A stretch of DNA of 64,000 nt from Thalassobacillus devorans (GTDB lineage Bacteria; Bacillota; Bacilli; Bacillales; Halobacillaceae). The notes under the pieces are model-generated. The model was not told the origin of the DNA. It worked only from the letters and a program-made list of their open reading frames with translations, and ran no database searches. The stretch is from contig NZ_JAASRY010000001.1 in NCBI RefSeq assembly GCF_011761345.1, forward strand, positions 744,001 through 808,000, given 5' to 3'. The position numbers were made by a program, and so were the translations under genes. This document shows, in pieces, positions 41,592 to 52,902 of the stretch (position 1 is the first letter of the stretch; each line of letters starts with the position of its first letter).

Positions 41592-42581
41592 TCATACGAC
41601 TTTATATTTGTTTTGCTGAGACAAGGACTGGATGGCAGGGAGTTTTGCAATATCCATGTTACCTCCACTGACGATGACACCACAGTTATGGGAGTTGATT
41701 TTTTTATGATAGGAAAGGAGGGCTGCTAATGCTGTAGCGCCGGCGCCTTCTACCATAGTTTTCTCCCGTTCCAGCAGCTGGACCATGGTGGCCGCAATCT
41801 GCTGATCAGAAACCGTGATCATCTTATCGACATAGTTTCGGATGATCGGATACGTTTTTTCTCCCGGACGTTTTACTGCAATTCCATCAGCAATCGTCGA
41901 AACAGATGGAAGGGAAGTAGCCCCTTTGGAGTGAAACTGATTATAAGTGGCACTTGCACCTTCTGCCTGAACGCCGATTATCTGAATGGCCGGGTTGATG
42001 CTTTTCGCGGCAAAAGCAATGCCGCTGATCAGGCCGCCTCCGCCGACCGGGACGATAAGTGTATCCAGGGAAGGCTGGTCCTCAAGCATCTCGATGGCAA
42101 TCGTTCCTTGTCCCGCCATGACATCGGGATCATCAAATGGGTGGATGAATACAGCTTTGGATCGCTTCTGTTCTTCGATAGCCGCCTCATAGGCTTCCTG
42201 AAACGACTCGCCCGTCAGCACGACTTTTGCTCCGTAGCCTTCTGTAGCTTTGGTCTTTGCTTTCGGTGTGTTGGCTGGCATGAATATCTTCGCTTCGATG
42301 CCGCGTTTAGCGGCCGCCAGAGCGACACCTTGGGCATGGTTGCCGGCAGAAGCGGCAATTACCCCACGCTTCATTTCATGCTTGGTCAATTGCGAGATTT
42401 TATAGCTGGCACCTCTGATTTTAAATGCGCCTGTTTTTTGCTGGTTTTCCATCTTCATAAACACATTTTTTCCTGTTTGTTCATTTAATGTCGCTGAAGT
42501 GGTGAGCGGGGTACGATGCACAACAGAGGATAGCTGTTCCATAGCATCCGCCACCTTGGTTAATAATAACGAATTCCCAAT
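41592..42581 (-). CDS. ilvA: Threonine dehydratase without ACT domain
   Basis: PLP-dependent threonine ammonia-lyase. PLP lysine in KTGAFKIRGASYK, AASAGNHAQGVAL and the glycine loop VPVGGGGLISGIA. Makes 2-oxobutyrate for isoleucine. It ends around residue 329 and so lacks the regulatory C-terminal domain of feedback-controlled IlvA (over 400 residues). The first standard start is GTG at 42554, with no ribosome site. I extended to the ATT at 42581 because AAGGAG lies nine bases before it and the extra residues GNSLLLTKV look conserved. Last gene of the ilv-leu cluster, 78 bases after leuD. Confidence 0.82.
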   Translation of the reverse strand: MGNSLLLTKVADAMEQLSSVVHRTPLTTSATLNEQTGKNVFMKMENQQKTGAFKIRGASYKISQLTKHEMKRGVIAASAGNHAQGVALAAAKRGIEAKIFMPANTPKAKTKATEGYGAKVVLTGESFQEAYEAAIEEQKRSKAVFIHPFDDPDVMAGQGTIAIEMLEDQPSLDTLIVPVGGGGLISGIAFAAKSINPAIQIIGVQAEGASATYNQFHSKGATSLPSVSTIADGIAVKRPGEKTYPIIRNYVDKMITVSDQQIAATMVQLLEREKTMVEGAGATALAALLSYHKKINSHNCGVIVSGGNMDIAKLPAIQSLSQQNKYKVV

Positions 42582-42659
42582 GTCTTCACACTCCTTGGTA
42601 TTTTTATTTTATTACTTATGATTTTCTAATGGTGGTAGATAAATCTGTATCCACTTTCA

Positions 42660-43253
42660 TCATCCAATAATTTGCTGGCGTTCTTCGTAGGCGGTGATTT
42701 TTTCTTCGTTCGTTAATGTGACGGCGATTTCATCCCAGCCGTTCAACAGCATCTGTTTATGGTAATCCGAAATGTCGAAGCTGAAGTTGAATTCATCTTC
42801 ATCGACGACCAGCTGCTTTTCCAGATCAACCGTCAAATGAAGCTTTTGCTGCTCAGCTTTTTTAATGATTGCCTGTGTTTCATCTTCTGTCAGTTTGACA
42901 GGGAGGATGCCGTTCTTGACACAGTTATTATAAAAAATGTCTGCGAAGCTTGGTGCGATTATAACTTTGAAGCCGTAATCCAAAATTGCCCAAGGTGCGT
43001 GTTCCCGGGAGGAACCGCAGCCGAAATTATCTCCGGCGATCAAAATGGAAGCGTCATTATACTTCTCATCATTCATCGTAAAGCTGTCACGTTTTTCTCC
43101 TTCTTCATCAAATCTCCAGTTATAAAAAAGGAATTGGCCGAAGCCCTGGCGTTCGATTCGTTTCAGAAATTGTTTTGGAATGATTTGGTCTGTATCGACA
43201 TTTGAGCGATTCAATGGGTAGACAAGCCCGGAATGAACGCGAATCGGTTCCAT
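42660..43253 (-). CDS. leuD: LeuD, 3-isopropylmalate dehydratase small subunit
   Basis: 197 residues. NVDTDQIIPKQFLKRI near the start and GDNFGCGSSREHAPWAI, the swivelling aconitase domain signature. Works with LeuC in leucine synthesis. 11-base gap after leuC. Confidence 0.96.
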   Translation of the reverse strand: MEPIRVHSGLVYPLNRSNVDTDQIIPKQFLKRIERQGFGQFLFYNWRFDEEGEKRDSFTMNDEKYNDASILIAGDNFGCGSSREHAPWAILDYGFKVIIAPSFADIFYNNCVKNGILPVKLTEDETQAIIKKAEQQKLHLTVDLEKQLVVDEDEFNFSFDISDYHKQMLLNGWDEIAVTLTNEEKITAYEERQQIIG

Positions 43254-43264
43254 GGAAAGACCTC

Positions 43265-44686
43265 CTATCTGTTTACTGTTGTATTGGTAATTTTTCTTAC
43301 ATCAACAAAATGACCTTCAAGTGCAGCCGCTGCCGCCATTTCCGGGCTGACCAGGTGGGTGCGGGCACCATTTCCTTGTCTGCCTTCGAAGTTACGGTTG
43401 GAAGTAGATGCGCAGCGTTCGCCAGGAGGTACGATATCGTCATTCATCGCCAGGCACATGCTGCATCCTGCCTCACGCCATTCAAAGCCGGCTGTTTTGA
43501 AGATGACATCCAAACCTTCTGCTTCCGCTTGTTCCTTGACTGTTCTCGAGCCTGGAACCACTAGGGCAGTGACTTTGTCATCTACTTTTCTGCCTTGAAT
43601 GACATCTGCTGCCTTTTTCAAATCACTCAACCGGGAGTTGGTACAGGAGCCGATAAAAACATAATCGATTTTAACAGAGTCGATCGGCTGATTGGCTTTC
43701 AGTCCCATGTAGTCAAGTGCCCGCTGGACAGCGTCCTGCTCATAATCTTTTTCCTGGCTGGCAGGGTCCGGTACATTGGAGCTGACTGGAATACACATGG
43801 ATGGATTCGTTCCCCATGTTACCTGGGGTTCGACTTCATTGGCATCGATTTCAACGGTGGCATCGTAGCTTGCACCTTCATCGGTAGCCAGGGCACGCCA
43901 TTTATCGGCAGCTTCATCAAAAGCTTCTCCATCCGGAACATGGCGTCTGCCGCGAAGGTACTCGATAGTCGTATCGTCTGGTGAAATCAGACCGGCGCGG
44001 GCACCTGCTTCAATAGACATGTTACAGACCGTCATCCGTTCTTCCATGGAAAGGTTGCGGACAGCTTCACCTGTATATTCGATAACATAGCCAGTTCCGA
44101 AACGGACGCCGTGCTTGGCGATAATAGCCAGAATCAAATCCTTAGCAGTAACGCCAGTGCCAAGTTTGCCATTCACTTTAACCTCAAGCGTTTTCGGAGC
44201 TGCCTGGCCAAGTGTCTGGGTGGAGAGCACATGTTCCACTTCACTGGTTCCAATTCCAAAGGCCAATGCCCCGAATGCCCCGTGAGTTGAAGTGTGGCTG
44301 TCACCACAGACTATTGTTTTACCTGGCTGGGTAAGACCAAGCTCCGGTCCGATAACATGGACGATACCTTGATCGGGATGGTCAATGTCAGCAAGCGGGA
44401 CACCGAACTCTTCACAATTTTCTTTTAAGGTATGCATCTGTTTTTTTGAAACTTCATCTTTGATGATATGGCGTTGCTTTGTCGGGACATTGTGGTCCAT
44501 CGTGGCAAACGTCAATTCAGGACGGCGCACTTTCCGCCCTTTCATTCTCAGTCCTTCAAAAGCCTGGGGAGATGTGACTTCATGAATCAGATGCAAATCG
44601 ATATAAAGCAGATCAGGCTTGCCAGGCTCCTGATGGACAATATGATTTTCCCAAATTTTTTCGATGATTGTTTTTGGCTGGGTCAT
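43265..44686 (-). CDS. leuC: LeuC, 3-isopropylmalate dehydratase large subunit
   Basis: 473 residues. Aconitase-type 4Fe-4S ligands in [10 protein letters not shown] and [10 protein letters not shown], and [21 protein letters not shown]. Ribosome site TAGGAGTG before the ATG at 44686; a GTG nine bases earlier is less likely. Confidence 0.96.
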   Translation of the reverse strand: MTQPKTIIEKIWENHIVHQEPGKPDLLYIDLHLIHEVTSPQAFEGLRMKGRKVRRPELTFATMDHNVPTKQRHIIKDEVSKKQMHTLKENCEEFGVPLADIDHPDQGIVHVIGPELGLTQPGKTIVCGDSHTSTHGAFGALAFGIGTSEVEHVLSTQTLGQAAPKTLEVKVNGKLGTGVTAKDLILAIIAKHGVRFGTGYVIEYTGEAVRNLSMEERMTVCNMSIEAGARAGLISPDDTTIEYLRGRRHVPDGEAFDEAADKWRALATDEGASYDATVEIDANEVEPQVTWGTNPSMCIPVSSNVPDPASQEKDYEQDAVQRALDYMGLKANQPIDSVKIDYVFIGSCTNSRLSDLKKAADVIQGRKVDDKVTALVVPGSRTVKEQAEAEGLDVIFKTAGFEWREAGCSMCLAMNDDIVPPGERCASTSNRNFEGRQGNGARTHLVSPEMAAAAALEGHFVDVRKITNTTVNR

Positions 44687-44710
44687 TTTTTTCACTCCTA
44701 GCGTCCGTAA

Positions 44711-45817
44711 TCAGGCATATGCACTCATGATACAGCTGGCTGCATCACTTTCTGTCAGATATTCCACGACTTTACGAGTCATGTTAGTCGTATCCGTTTC
44801 AATGCCATTTGCTACTTTCAAATCTTTTGTATGATAGCCGGTGTCGATGACTTCTTCTACCGCTTTTTCAATGCAGGCTGCTTCTTCCTCCATACCGAAA
44901 GAGTGGCGTAGCATCAATGCCGTAGATAAAATCATCGCCAGCGGGTTGGCGATATTCTGCCCGGCAATATCCGGTGCAGAACCATGTACTGGTTCGTAAA
45001 GTCCGACACCATCGGAACGAAGGCTGGCAGAAGGAAGCATGCCCAGTGATCCAGTCAGTACAGAAGCTTCATCACTCAGGATGTCACCGAACATATTTTC
45101 TGTGACGATGACATCGAACTGTGCAGGGTTCTGAATCAGCTTCATAGCCGCCGCATCAACAAGCATATGCTCGACCGTAACATCCGGGTAATCAGCCTTT
45201 TTCTCTTCGACGATTTCGCGCCAAAGCTTACTGGATTCCAGTACATTGGCTTTATCGACCGAAGTCAGATGGTTGCGGCGCAGACGAGCGCTTTGGAATG
45301 CTTTATCTACGATTCTTTCGATTTCATGGCGTTCATAGTAAAGTGTATCGACAACCGACTGCCCGTCTTCGCTGCGTTCTGATGGAGTACCGAAATAAAG
45401 CCCTCCCGTTAATTCACGGACAATCAACAGGTCGCTGTCTTCGACAAGTTCTTCCTTCAGCGGGGAAGCGCCAAGCAATTTCTTGAAACCTTTGACCGGA
45501 CGAAGGTTGGCAAACAGACCAAGTTCTTTCCGGATGCCAAGCAATCCTTTTTCAGGACGAAGATGGGAAGGGAGGTCATCCCATTTTGGACCACCTACCG
45601 CACCCAGCAATACAGCATCCGCTCGTTTACTAGCAGCGACTGTCTCCTCCGGAAGGGGAGTGCCATGCTCATCGACAGCCGTACCGCCGATGGCATGAGT
45701 TTCAAACGTAAACGAATGACCGTATTTTTCAGCAACTTCTTCCAGGACGGAACGGGCGGAACCGATGATTTCCTGACCGACTCCATCTCCAGGCAGCAAT
45801 ACGATATGTTTGTTCAT
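44711..45817 (-). CDS. leuB: LeuB, 3-isopropylmalate dehydrogenase
   Basis: 368 residues. LLPGDGVGQEI, LLIVRELTGGLYFG, TENMFGDILSDEAS and HGSAPDIAGQNIANP are the standard motifs. Third step of leucine synthesis. Start at 45817 after GGAGGAAA; a 34-codon upstream frame overlaps the end of leuA and is not homologous. Confidence 0.97.
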   Translation of the reverse strand: MNKHIVLLPGDGVGQEIIGSARSVLEEVAEKYGHSFTFETHAIGGTAVDEHGTPLPEETVAASKRADAVLLGAVGGPKWDDLPSHLRPEKGLLGIRKELGLFANLRPVKGFKKLLGASPLKEELVEDSDLLIVRELTGGLYFGTPSERSEDGQSVVDTLYYERHEIERIVDKAFQSARLRRNHLTSVDKANVLESSKLWREIVEEKKADYPDVTVEHMLVDAAAMKLIQNPAQFDVIVTENMFGDILSDEASVLTGSLGMLPSASLRSDGVGLYEPVHGSAPDIAGQNIANPLAMILSTALMLRHSFGMEEEAACIEKAVEEVIDTGYHTKDLKVANGIETDTTNMTRKVVEYLTESDAASCIMSAYA

Positions 45818-45857
45818 AAAATTTCCTCCCTCAATAATAGTAGTGGTCCTTTCACGT

Positions 45858-47402
45858 TTATACGTGCGCTTGTTTTTGTTCCTGCACGTGCTGGGTGACA
45901 AATACGCGGTTGACCGCATTCAAAAATGCATTGGCGGAAGCTTCTAATACGTCCTGAGCAGTACCGCGGCCGCTTGTTTCTGTGTCATTGACCGTCATTT
46001 TTACATGAACTTCTGCTAAGGCATCGCGTCCTTTGCCAATCGAGCTCAATTGATAGTCCTCCAGATGAATTTCTTCATGGACAAGACTTTCGAGCGTATT
46101 ATAGATGGCCTCGACACTTCCTTGACCGGTGCCGGCATGTTCGAGTCTTTTTCCTTCTGGCGTAGTCAAAGCTACTGTCGCTGTTGGCAGGTTGGCAGAA
46201 CCATATTGGACCTGGAATGCTTCCAGCTTATATTTTTTGATAGCAGCACTGTCGACCTGCGTATCCATCAGGATCGTAAACAAGTCCTCGTCGGTGACTT
46301 CTTTTTTCTTGGCTGTCAGCTGTTTAAAGGCTTTGAATGCTTCTTTCATTTTTGCATCGTTGAAGCGATAGCCAAGCTCATGAACTTTTTCTTTGAAAGC
46401 ATGGCTGCCGGAATGCTTACCAAGCACCATGTTGTTTGATTTCACTCCGACCATTTCCGGTGTGATGATTTCGTAAGTGGAGGCTTCTTTTAAGACGCCA
46501 TCCTGATGGATTCCTGATTCATGGGCAAACGCATTGCGGCCGACCACTGCTTTGTTTCCAGGAATCATCATGCCGGTCAGCTTACTGACCATGTCACTCG
46601 TCCGTTTGATTTCTTTCAAGTTCAGGCTGTTTGTAAACGGGTAGACATCCTGGCGAATTTTCATCGCGACTGCAATTTCTTCAAGAGAAGCATTGCCGGC
46701 ACGTTCGCCGATTCCGTTGATCGTACCTTCCACCTGAGTTGCACCATTTTCAATCGCTGCGATCGAGTTGGCTACTGCCATGCCAAGGTCATCATGACAA
46801 TGGGCAGAAAGGGAGACTTTATCGATATTTGGAACGTTTTCTCTCAGATGGCGGAACAGACTGCCGTATTCTTCCGGCGTCGTATAGCCGACTGTATCCG
46901 GAATGTTGATGACGGTGGCCCCGGCATCAATGACAGCTTCGATGATTTTAACAAGAAAATCTTTGTCCGTTCTGGTAGCATCTTCTGCTGACCATTCGAT
47001 GTGATGAAATTTCTCTTTCGCGTAAGCGACTGTCTCGACTGCTGTCTGCAAAACTTCTTCCGGTGTTTTTTTCAATTTATAAGTCATGTGAATGGGGGAG
47101 GTGGCAAGGAAGACGTGGAGGCGAGGCTCCACACCATCCTTTAAAGCTTCCCATGCTGTATCGATATCACTTTTTACTGCACGAGCCAATCCTGTTACCG
47201 AAACGTTTTTGATCGTACGGGCGATTTCCCGAACAGCTTCGAACTCTCCTTCTGAGGAAGCCGGAAAACCGGCTTCCATGATATCAACACCGAAACGTTC
47301 CAGCTGCTTGGCGATTTCGATTTTTTCCAGTTTGTTCAGATTGACTCCGGCTGATTGTTCACCGTCACGAAGGGTGGTATCAAACACCTTCACATGGGTC
47401 AT
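45858..47402 (-). CDS. leuA: LeuA, 2-isopropylmalate synthase
   Basis: 514 residues, type 1 Leu[18 protein letters not shown], the metal-binding [27 protein letters not shown], and a C-terminal regulatory domain that binds leucine. ATG at 47402 after AGGAGGTG, five bases from ilvC. Confidence 0.97.
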   Translation of the reverse strand: MTHVKVFDTTLRDGEQSAGVNLNKLEKIEIAKQLERFGVDIMEAGFPASSEGEFEAVREIARTIKNVSVTGLARAVKSDIDTAWEALKDGVEPRLHVFLATSPIHMTYKLKKTPEEVLQTAVETVAYAKEKFHHIEWSAEDATRTDKDFLVKIIEAVIDAGATVINIPDTVGYTTPEEYGSLFRHLRENVPNIDKVSLSAHCHDDLGMAVANSIAAIENGATQVEGTINGIGERAGNASLEEIAVAMKIRQDVYPFTNSLNLKEIKRTSDMVSKLTGMMIPGNKAVVGRNAFAHESGIHQDGVLKEASTYEIITPEMVGVKSNNMVLGKHSGSHAFKEKVHELGYRFNDAKMKEAFKAFKQLTAKKKEVTDEDLFTILMDTQVDSAAIKKYKLEAFQVQYGSANLPTATVALTTPEGKRLEHAGTGQGSVEAIYNTLESLVHEEIHLEDYQLSSIGKGRDALAEVHVKMTVNDTETSGRGTAQDVLEASANAFLNAVNRVFVTQHVQEQKQAHV

Positions 47403-47406
47403 ATAC

Positions 47407-48426
<1,020 letters not shown>

Positions 48427-48470
48427 TCATCCTCCAAATTTGTTTTAGTAATTAAATTAATAATCTTGCT

Positions 48471-48598
48471 ATTGATGGAGATGGAATTCACTCCCTTTCC
48501 TGCGGACGAACGGTCAAGCCTCCTCGCGAAACCCACGCTGCGGGGTCTTGACGCATTCGTTTTTCCGCGGGAGTGTCGCAAATTCCATCTCCATCAAT
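48471..48598 (-). repeat. GC-rich palindromic repeat, copy R6, inside the ilv-leu operon
   Basis: Perfect 18-bp arms ATTGATGGAGATGGAATT and AATTCCATCTCCATCAAT enclose a minus-sense R1-family core (CTTTCCTGCGGACG, AAGCCTCCTCGCGAAA, CGGGGTCTTG). Confidence 0.88.
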
Positions 48599-48686
48599 GC
48601 TATAAGAGAGTAAGAATTATCTAATAAATTAGTAATCTTTCTGCTTAGCTATCCTGGTAGGTTCCATTTACCTCTAATTAATTAGA

Positions 48687-48869
48687 GGGGAGGGGAAACG
48701 GGGAGACTCCTCGAAATTGCATCCGCACTTTCTTCGTGCGTGGGTTAATTCTAGATGCTATTCAAAGTTCTGCGGGAAAGGTAAGACTGGAAAGACCCCG
48801 GAGGGCGAATGCCCGAGGAGGCTTGCCGTCTTCCCCGCGAAAAGCGAGTCGTTTCCCTGACCCGTTCCT
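48687..48869 (+). repeat. GC-rich palindromic repeat, copy R7, with 60-base insertion
   Basis: Plus-sense R1-family copy. The conserved GACTCC|TGCGGGAAAGG is split at 48710/48771 by about 60 extra bases that contain the hairpin CGCAC-TTTCTTC-GTGCG. Outer arms GGTTCCATTTACC (48660-48672) and GGTAATGGAACC (48880-48891) nearly pair. Confidence 0.82.
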
Positions 48870-48896
48870 ACTATCACGGTAATGGAACCAGGAAAA

Positions 48897-49418
48897 TCAT
48901 TTTAAAATTGAGTAGTTTTTCATTTCTGCTACTTGTGGCTGCTGGCCGCGGAGGAAGGCGGTGAGGCCGGTCCGTGCCAGTTCTTTAATGCCGTATGGGC
49001 GAAGCAGATCGATCAATGCTTCAATCTTCTCATGCTTGCCTGTCACCTGAACGGTCAGACTGTCTTTGCTGATATCGATGATCGACGCCCGGAATGGTTC
49101 GATGATACCCTGAATTTCATTTCTTATCTGTGCATTGCTGACTACTCGGATCAATGCAAGTTCACTTGCAACAATCGCTTTATCGGTGATATCGGAAACC
49201 TTGAGAACATCAATTTGTTTATTCAGTTGCTTGGTCAGCTGTTCCAGTTTCCGTTCGTCTTCAACGTCGACAACAAATGTCATTTTGGAAATACCTTCTG
49301 CTTCCGTGCGGCCGACCGAAATACTTTCGATATTGAACTGTCGTTTCGCTAACAGCCCTGTTACCCGGTTCAGTACACCGCTTCGGTTTTGGACGGTTGC
49401 TGTCACAATTCTTCTCAT
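48897..49418 (-). CDS. ilvN: IlvN, acetolactate synthase small (regulatory) subunit
   Basis: 173 residues. N-terminal ACT domain [21 protein letters not shown] with [20 protein letters not shown], then the C-terminal IlvH domain ending [12 protein letters not shown]. Binds valine and controls IlvB. Four-base overlap with ilvB. Confidence 0.96.
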   Translation of the reverse strand: MRRIVTATVQNRSGVLNRVTGLLAKRQFNIESISVGRTEAEGISKMTFVVDVEDERKLEQLTKQLNKQIDVLKVSDITDKAIVASELALIRVVSNAQIRNEIQGIIEPFRASIIDISKDSLTVQVTGKHEKIEALIDLLRPYGIKELARTGLTAFLRGQQPQVAEMKNYSILK

Positions 49419-51136
49419 GGTTTCACCCCGATCATTTCATGAATTCCTTTTCCTGGTGCAATCATCGGATAGACGTTTTCCTGCTGGAGTACCCGGCAGT
49501 CTACGACAACAGGTTCATCATTTGAGAGTGCTTCTGGAAGTTTTTCTTCCAGGTCCTGCTGTGACTCGATTCTCATGCCTCTTACATTGTAGCTTTCGGC
49601 AAGCTTTACAAAGTCAGGCTGTGTCGACAGGATGGATTCGGAATAGCGTTTTTCATAAAAGCTTTCCTGCCATTGGCGGACCATTCCAAGTGCCTGGTTG
49701 TTGACGATGATTACTTTTACCGGAAGTTTCATTTCCTGAAGGAGGGACAGCTCCTGCAATGTCATTTGGAAGCCGCCATCGCCGACAACAGCTACGACTT
49801 TTTCATCAGGAGCAGCAAGCTGAGCTCCAATGGCTGCCGGGAAGCCGAAGCCCATGGTTCCAAGTCCTCCGGAAGTGACCCAGCGATTCGGTTTTTCCAG
49901 TTTGTAGTACTGAGCTGCCCACATTTGATGCTGGCCTACATCTGTAGTCACAATAGCATCTCCACCCGTATAGCTGTGGACCTTTTCCATCAGCCATTGT
50001 GGCACCATGTCCGTTTCCGGCTTGTTGTACCAAAGTGGATATTCTTCCCGGTAGTTATCCAGCTTTTTGTACCATTCTTCCGTTGATGGGGCAGCAGCAG
50101 CATTTTTTAATAGAGCTTCCAATGCCGCTTTTGAGTCGGAAACAATCGGTATTTGGGTTGGTACATTCTTTCCGATTTCTGCCGGATCGACATCAATATG
50201 AGCGACGGTTGCTTTCGGTGCGAAATGTTCTAATTTTCCGGTTAGACGGTCATCGAAACGAGAACCGATATTGATAAGCAAATCACATTCATAAAGCGCC
50301 ATGTTGGCTGCGTAGGTGCCGTGCATTCCTGCCATTCCGAATGAAAGGGAGTGGCTGCCAGGGAAAGTACCCAGCCCGTGCAGTGTGTGTACGACAGGGA
50401 GGGAATGCTGTTCAGCAAATGCTTTCAACTCTTCTGAAGCTTTCCCATGATGGATGCCGGCTCCAGCGAGCAGCACTGGTTTTTTAGCCTGCGCCATGGC
50501 ATCTGTCAGCTTTTTGATTTGGAGCGGATTCGGTTTCAAGTTCGGTTGATAGCCCGGCAATGAGAACTCAACGCTTGGAGGATTGTCATCCACCTCGGTT
50601 GAAATATCTTTCGGAATATCAACCACAACAGGACCTGGCCGTCCGGTAGAAGCGATGTGAAAGGCTTCTTTTACAATTCTAGGCAGGTCGGACAGCGACT
50701 GTACCTGGTAGTTGTGCTTGGTGATTGGCGTTGTAATACCCATAACATCCGCTTCCTGAAAAGCATCGGTTCCGATAACGCCGCGAGCCACCTGACCGGT
50801 GAAAACAACGACCGGAAGGGAATCCATCATGGCATCCGCAATGCCGGTAATCAGGTTTGTCGCCCCTGGCCCGGAAGTGGCAATGACAACGCCTGGCTTC
50901 CCTGTTACTCTGGCATAGCCTTCAGCAGCATGGATTGAACCTTGCTCATGTCGGGCTAAGACGTGATGGAATGCATCACCGGAACGATACAACGCATCAT
51001 AAATCGGTAAGACTGCCCCTCCCGGATATCCAAAAATGGTTTTGACTTCTTCCTGGATCAATGCATCCACGAGCAGGTCCGCACCTGACTTTGGTTTCGT
51101 TTGGGTTTCATAGTGCGGCTTCGCTTCTACCTTCAT
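49415..51136 (-). CDS. ilvB: IlvB, acetolactate synthase large subunit
   Basis: 573 residues. TPP enzyme with [34 protein letters not shown] (catalytic Glu), and the TPP motif [13 protein letters not shown] followed by [13 protein letters not shown]. First committed step of branched-chain synthesis. Start ATG 51136 after AGGAGGG; directly downstream of the T-box. Confidence 0.97.
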   Translation of the reverse strand: MKVEAKPHYETQTKPKSGADLLVDALIQEEVKTIFGYPGGAVLPIYDALYRSGDAFHHVLARHEQGSIHAAEGYARVTGKPGVVIATSGPGATNLITGIADAMMDSLPVVVFTGQVARGVIGTDAFQEADVMGITTPITKHNYQVQSLSDLPRIVKEAFHIASTGRPGPVVVDIPKDISTEVDDNPPSVEFSLPGYQPNLKPNPLQIKKLTDAMAQAKKPVLLAGAGIHHGKASEELKAFAEQHSLPVVHTLHGLGTFPGSHSLSFGMAGMHGTYAANMALYECDLLINIGSRFDDRLTGKLEHFAPKATVAHIDVDPAEIGKNVPTQIPIVSDSKAALEALLKNAAAAPSTEEWYKKLDNYREEYPLWYNKPETDMVPQWLMEKVHSYTGGDAIVTTDVGQHQMWAAQYYKLEKPNRWVTSGGLGTMGFGFPAAIGAQLAAPDEKVVAVVGDGGFQMTLQELSLLQEMKLPVKVIIVNNQALGMVRQWQESFYEKRYSESILSTQPDFVKLAESYNVRGMRIESQQDLEEKLPEALSNDEPVVVDCRVLQQENVYPMIAPGKGIHEMIGVKP

Positions 51137-51184
51137 TTTTTAAATCCCTCCTAAGTGATATTTGAGTTTTTTAATCTAAACATT

Positions 51185-51500
51185 TTTAGCAATGAAAAAA
51201 GCCTTTTCATCCAACTCTTGTTTCCACATGGAACTAACGTGTGGAGCAAGAGGGGAGAAAAGACTTTGGCTTTTCACGGTACCACCCTCGTTTACAGTAT
51301 CCTCGCAAATACTGCCTTGGGAAGCTGCCTATTCAACCAGTACAGCTTCTTTTGATAACAGGTGCTTAGGAAGGCACCTGGACGGACCTAATGGATGAAT
51401 CGTTCAGCCCGACACTCAGGGAGGATGTCGGAATAAGGTGTATTTCCGGGCTTCCAGCAACCCCGGCTCTCTGTGAATACAATAACTTATCCCTTTGTTC
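51185..51500 (-). ncRNA. Leucine T-box riboswitch of ilvBN-ilvC-leuABCD
   Basis: On the minus strand: AGAGAGCCGGGG-TTGCTG-GAAGCCCGG of stem I, a candidate CUC (Leu) specifier at 51423-51421 in GACATCCTCCCTGAGTGTC, the T-box sequence AGGGTGGTACCGTG at 51288-51275, and a terminator in which GTCTTTTC pairs with GAAAAGGC, TCTTG with CAAGA and CCACA with TGTGG, ending in T6. Uncharged tRNA-Leu would favour the antiterminator. Sits between ilvE and ilvB. Confidence 0.92.
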
Positions 51501-51532
51501 CCGTCATGGAGTTAAATATAAAGTTGTCAGTT

Positions 51533-52438
51533 TCAGCTTACTTGAACTTTCGCATCAGAATCATATACTTTCACACCGTCTTCGGTAGTGAGTTTACGGA
51601 ATTCAGACAACAGATGGTTGGTGACCTTACCAGGTTTACGGTTGTTAATCACCCGGGAATCTACTTCATTGACAGCAATGACTTCCGCCGCTGTCCCTGT
51701 CAGGAATACTTCATCTGCTACATAAACATCGTGGCGGGTGAATGGCTCTTCCCGCATTTCGTACCCTAAATTCTTCGCTAACTCAATGATCGTATTTCTT
51801 GTAATGCCTTCCAGTGCTCCCAGGTAGACGGGAGGAGTTTTGATGACCCCTTTTTTTACGATGAAGACATTATCGGCGGATCCTTCTGTGACATATCCCT
51901 GGTCGTTCAGCATCAATGCTTCATCGACTCCAGCCTGGTTCGCTTCCATTTTCACTAAAATATTATTTAAATAATTCAATGATTTCACTTGTGGAGGAAG
52001 AACATCGGCACGGTTCCTTCGGCTTGCGACCGATGCCAGCCGGACACCTCGTTCATAAAGTTCTTTCGGGAAGAGAGCGAGTGCTTCCGCGATGACTACG
52101 ATTCGAGGTTCTGAGCACTTATTTGGATCTAACCCGAGATCTCCTGGACCGCGGGAAACAACGACGCGAATATAAGCTGTTTCCAACTGGTTCTTACGGA
52201 CAGTCTCGACAATAATGTTCTGAAACTCCTCTTTTGTGTATGGGATATTCAGCATGATCGATTTTGCTGAGTCATATAAACGGTCAAGGTGTTCATCGAG
52301 TTTGAAGATGTTCCCGCTGTAGACACGAATACCTTCGAACACCCCATCTCCGTATAGGAAACCATGATCATAAACAGATACGACTGCGTCCTGTTTGGTG
52401 ACGTATTCGCCGTTGAGATAAATCCATTGGTTACTCAT
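51533..52438 (-). CDS. ilvE: IlvE, branched-chain amino acid aminotransferase
   Basis: 301 residues, fold-type IV PLP enzyme. YDHGFLYGDGVFEGIRVY, PLP lysine in PQVKSLNYLNN, EGSADNVFIV and GITRNTIIELA. Final transamination step for Leu, Ile and Val. ATG at 52438 after GGAGTGTG. Located upstream of the T-box, so ilvE escapes tRNA-Leu attenuation and is governed only by the upstream promoter. Confidence 0.95.
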   Translation of the reverse strand: MSNQWIYLNGEYVTKQDAVVSVYDHGFLYGDGVFEGIRVYSGNIFKLDEHLDRLYDSAKSIMLNIPYTKEEFQNIIVETVRKNQLETAYIRVVVSRGPGDLGLDPNKCSEPRIVVIAEALALFPKELYERGVRLASVASRRNRADVLPPQVKSLNYLNNILVKMEANQAGVDEALMLNDQGYVTEGSADNVFIVKKGVIKTPPVYLGALEGITRNTIIELAKNLGYEMREEPFTRHDVYVADEVFLTGTAAEVIAVNEVDSRVINNRKPGKVTNHLLSEFRKLTTEDGVKVYDSDAKVQVS

Positions 52439-52561
52439 CCTTTTGCACACTCCTCTCTTTAACTGATTATTTTTTAAAATTCATAAAATATTGTTGTGAA
52501 ATTTATGAGCCCGGCTAACAAAATATGTGTAAGTTTCGGGGCCCAAAACTTCCTGCCTTTC

Positions 52562-52735
52562 AGCTTTCAGAAAATTATTTTTTTTTGAATTTGACGATTA
52601 CTATACGCCCTTATTTGCAGGGCGTCAACAGGGTAAAAGTAAATTTTCTGATAGTTTAGATAAATCAGAAAAACAGTAAACGCTTACATTGTTGAAATGA
52701 CAACATTTCGTTTTTAAAAAAATTTTCTAAAAAAT
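52562..52735 (-). promoter_or_regulatory. ilvE control region: CodY-box-like and cre-like sites
   Basis: Three sequences match the CodY motif AATTTTCWGAAAATT at 13 of 15 positions: 52562-52576, 52642-52656 and 52721-52735. A cre-like site AGTAAACGCTTACA (52675-52688) is one mismatch from consensus and lies about 85-95 bases upstream of the predicted start. In B. subtilis CodY represses and CcpA activates ilv-leu, so the combination is plausible. The rest of the 464-base gap is AT-rich leader with no recognised structure. Confidence 0.6.
52600..52628 (-). promoter_or_regulatory. Promoter of ilvE
   Basis: Minus strand TTGACG (52628-52623), 17-base spacer, TATAGT (52605-52600). The spacer is itself an inverted repeat, CGCCCT-N7-AGGGCG, which could bind a regulator between the two boxes. 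Confidence 0.75.
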
Positions 52736-52827
52736 TTTATCAGTATATTCCGAATGGTGGGTGAATACCTGTTCAGAGCGGGTTGGGGAAGTTTCGGCCT
52801 GGATGTTAATGGAAAAAATATTGACAA

Positions 52828-52872
52828 AAAAATAAAAACTTCCAGACAAAAATGGCTGAAAGTTTTTAGGAG
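52828..52872 (-). terminator. Terminator of ykyB
   Basis: Minus strand AAAAACTTTCAG pairs with CTGGAAGTTTTT around a nine- to ten-base loop, T tract follows. Confidence 0.75.
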
Positions 52873-52902
52873 ATTTCATTTGATTTTCCCTTTAAATATA
52901 TA

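Noticed and set aside
51155-51588. Plus-strand frames across the T-box region
   Set aside because: The minus strand carries a clear T-box riboswitch; the frames lack ribosome sites.
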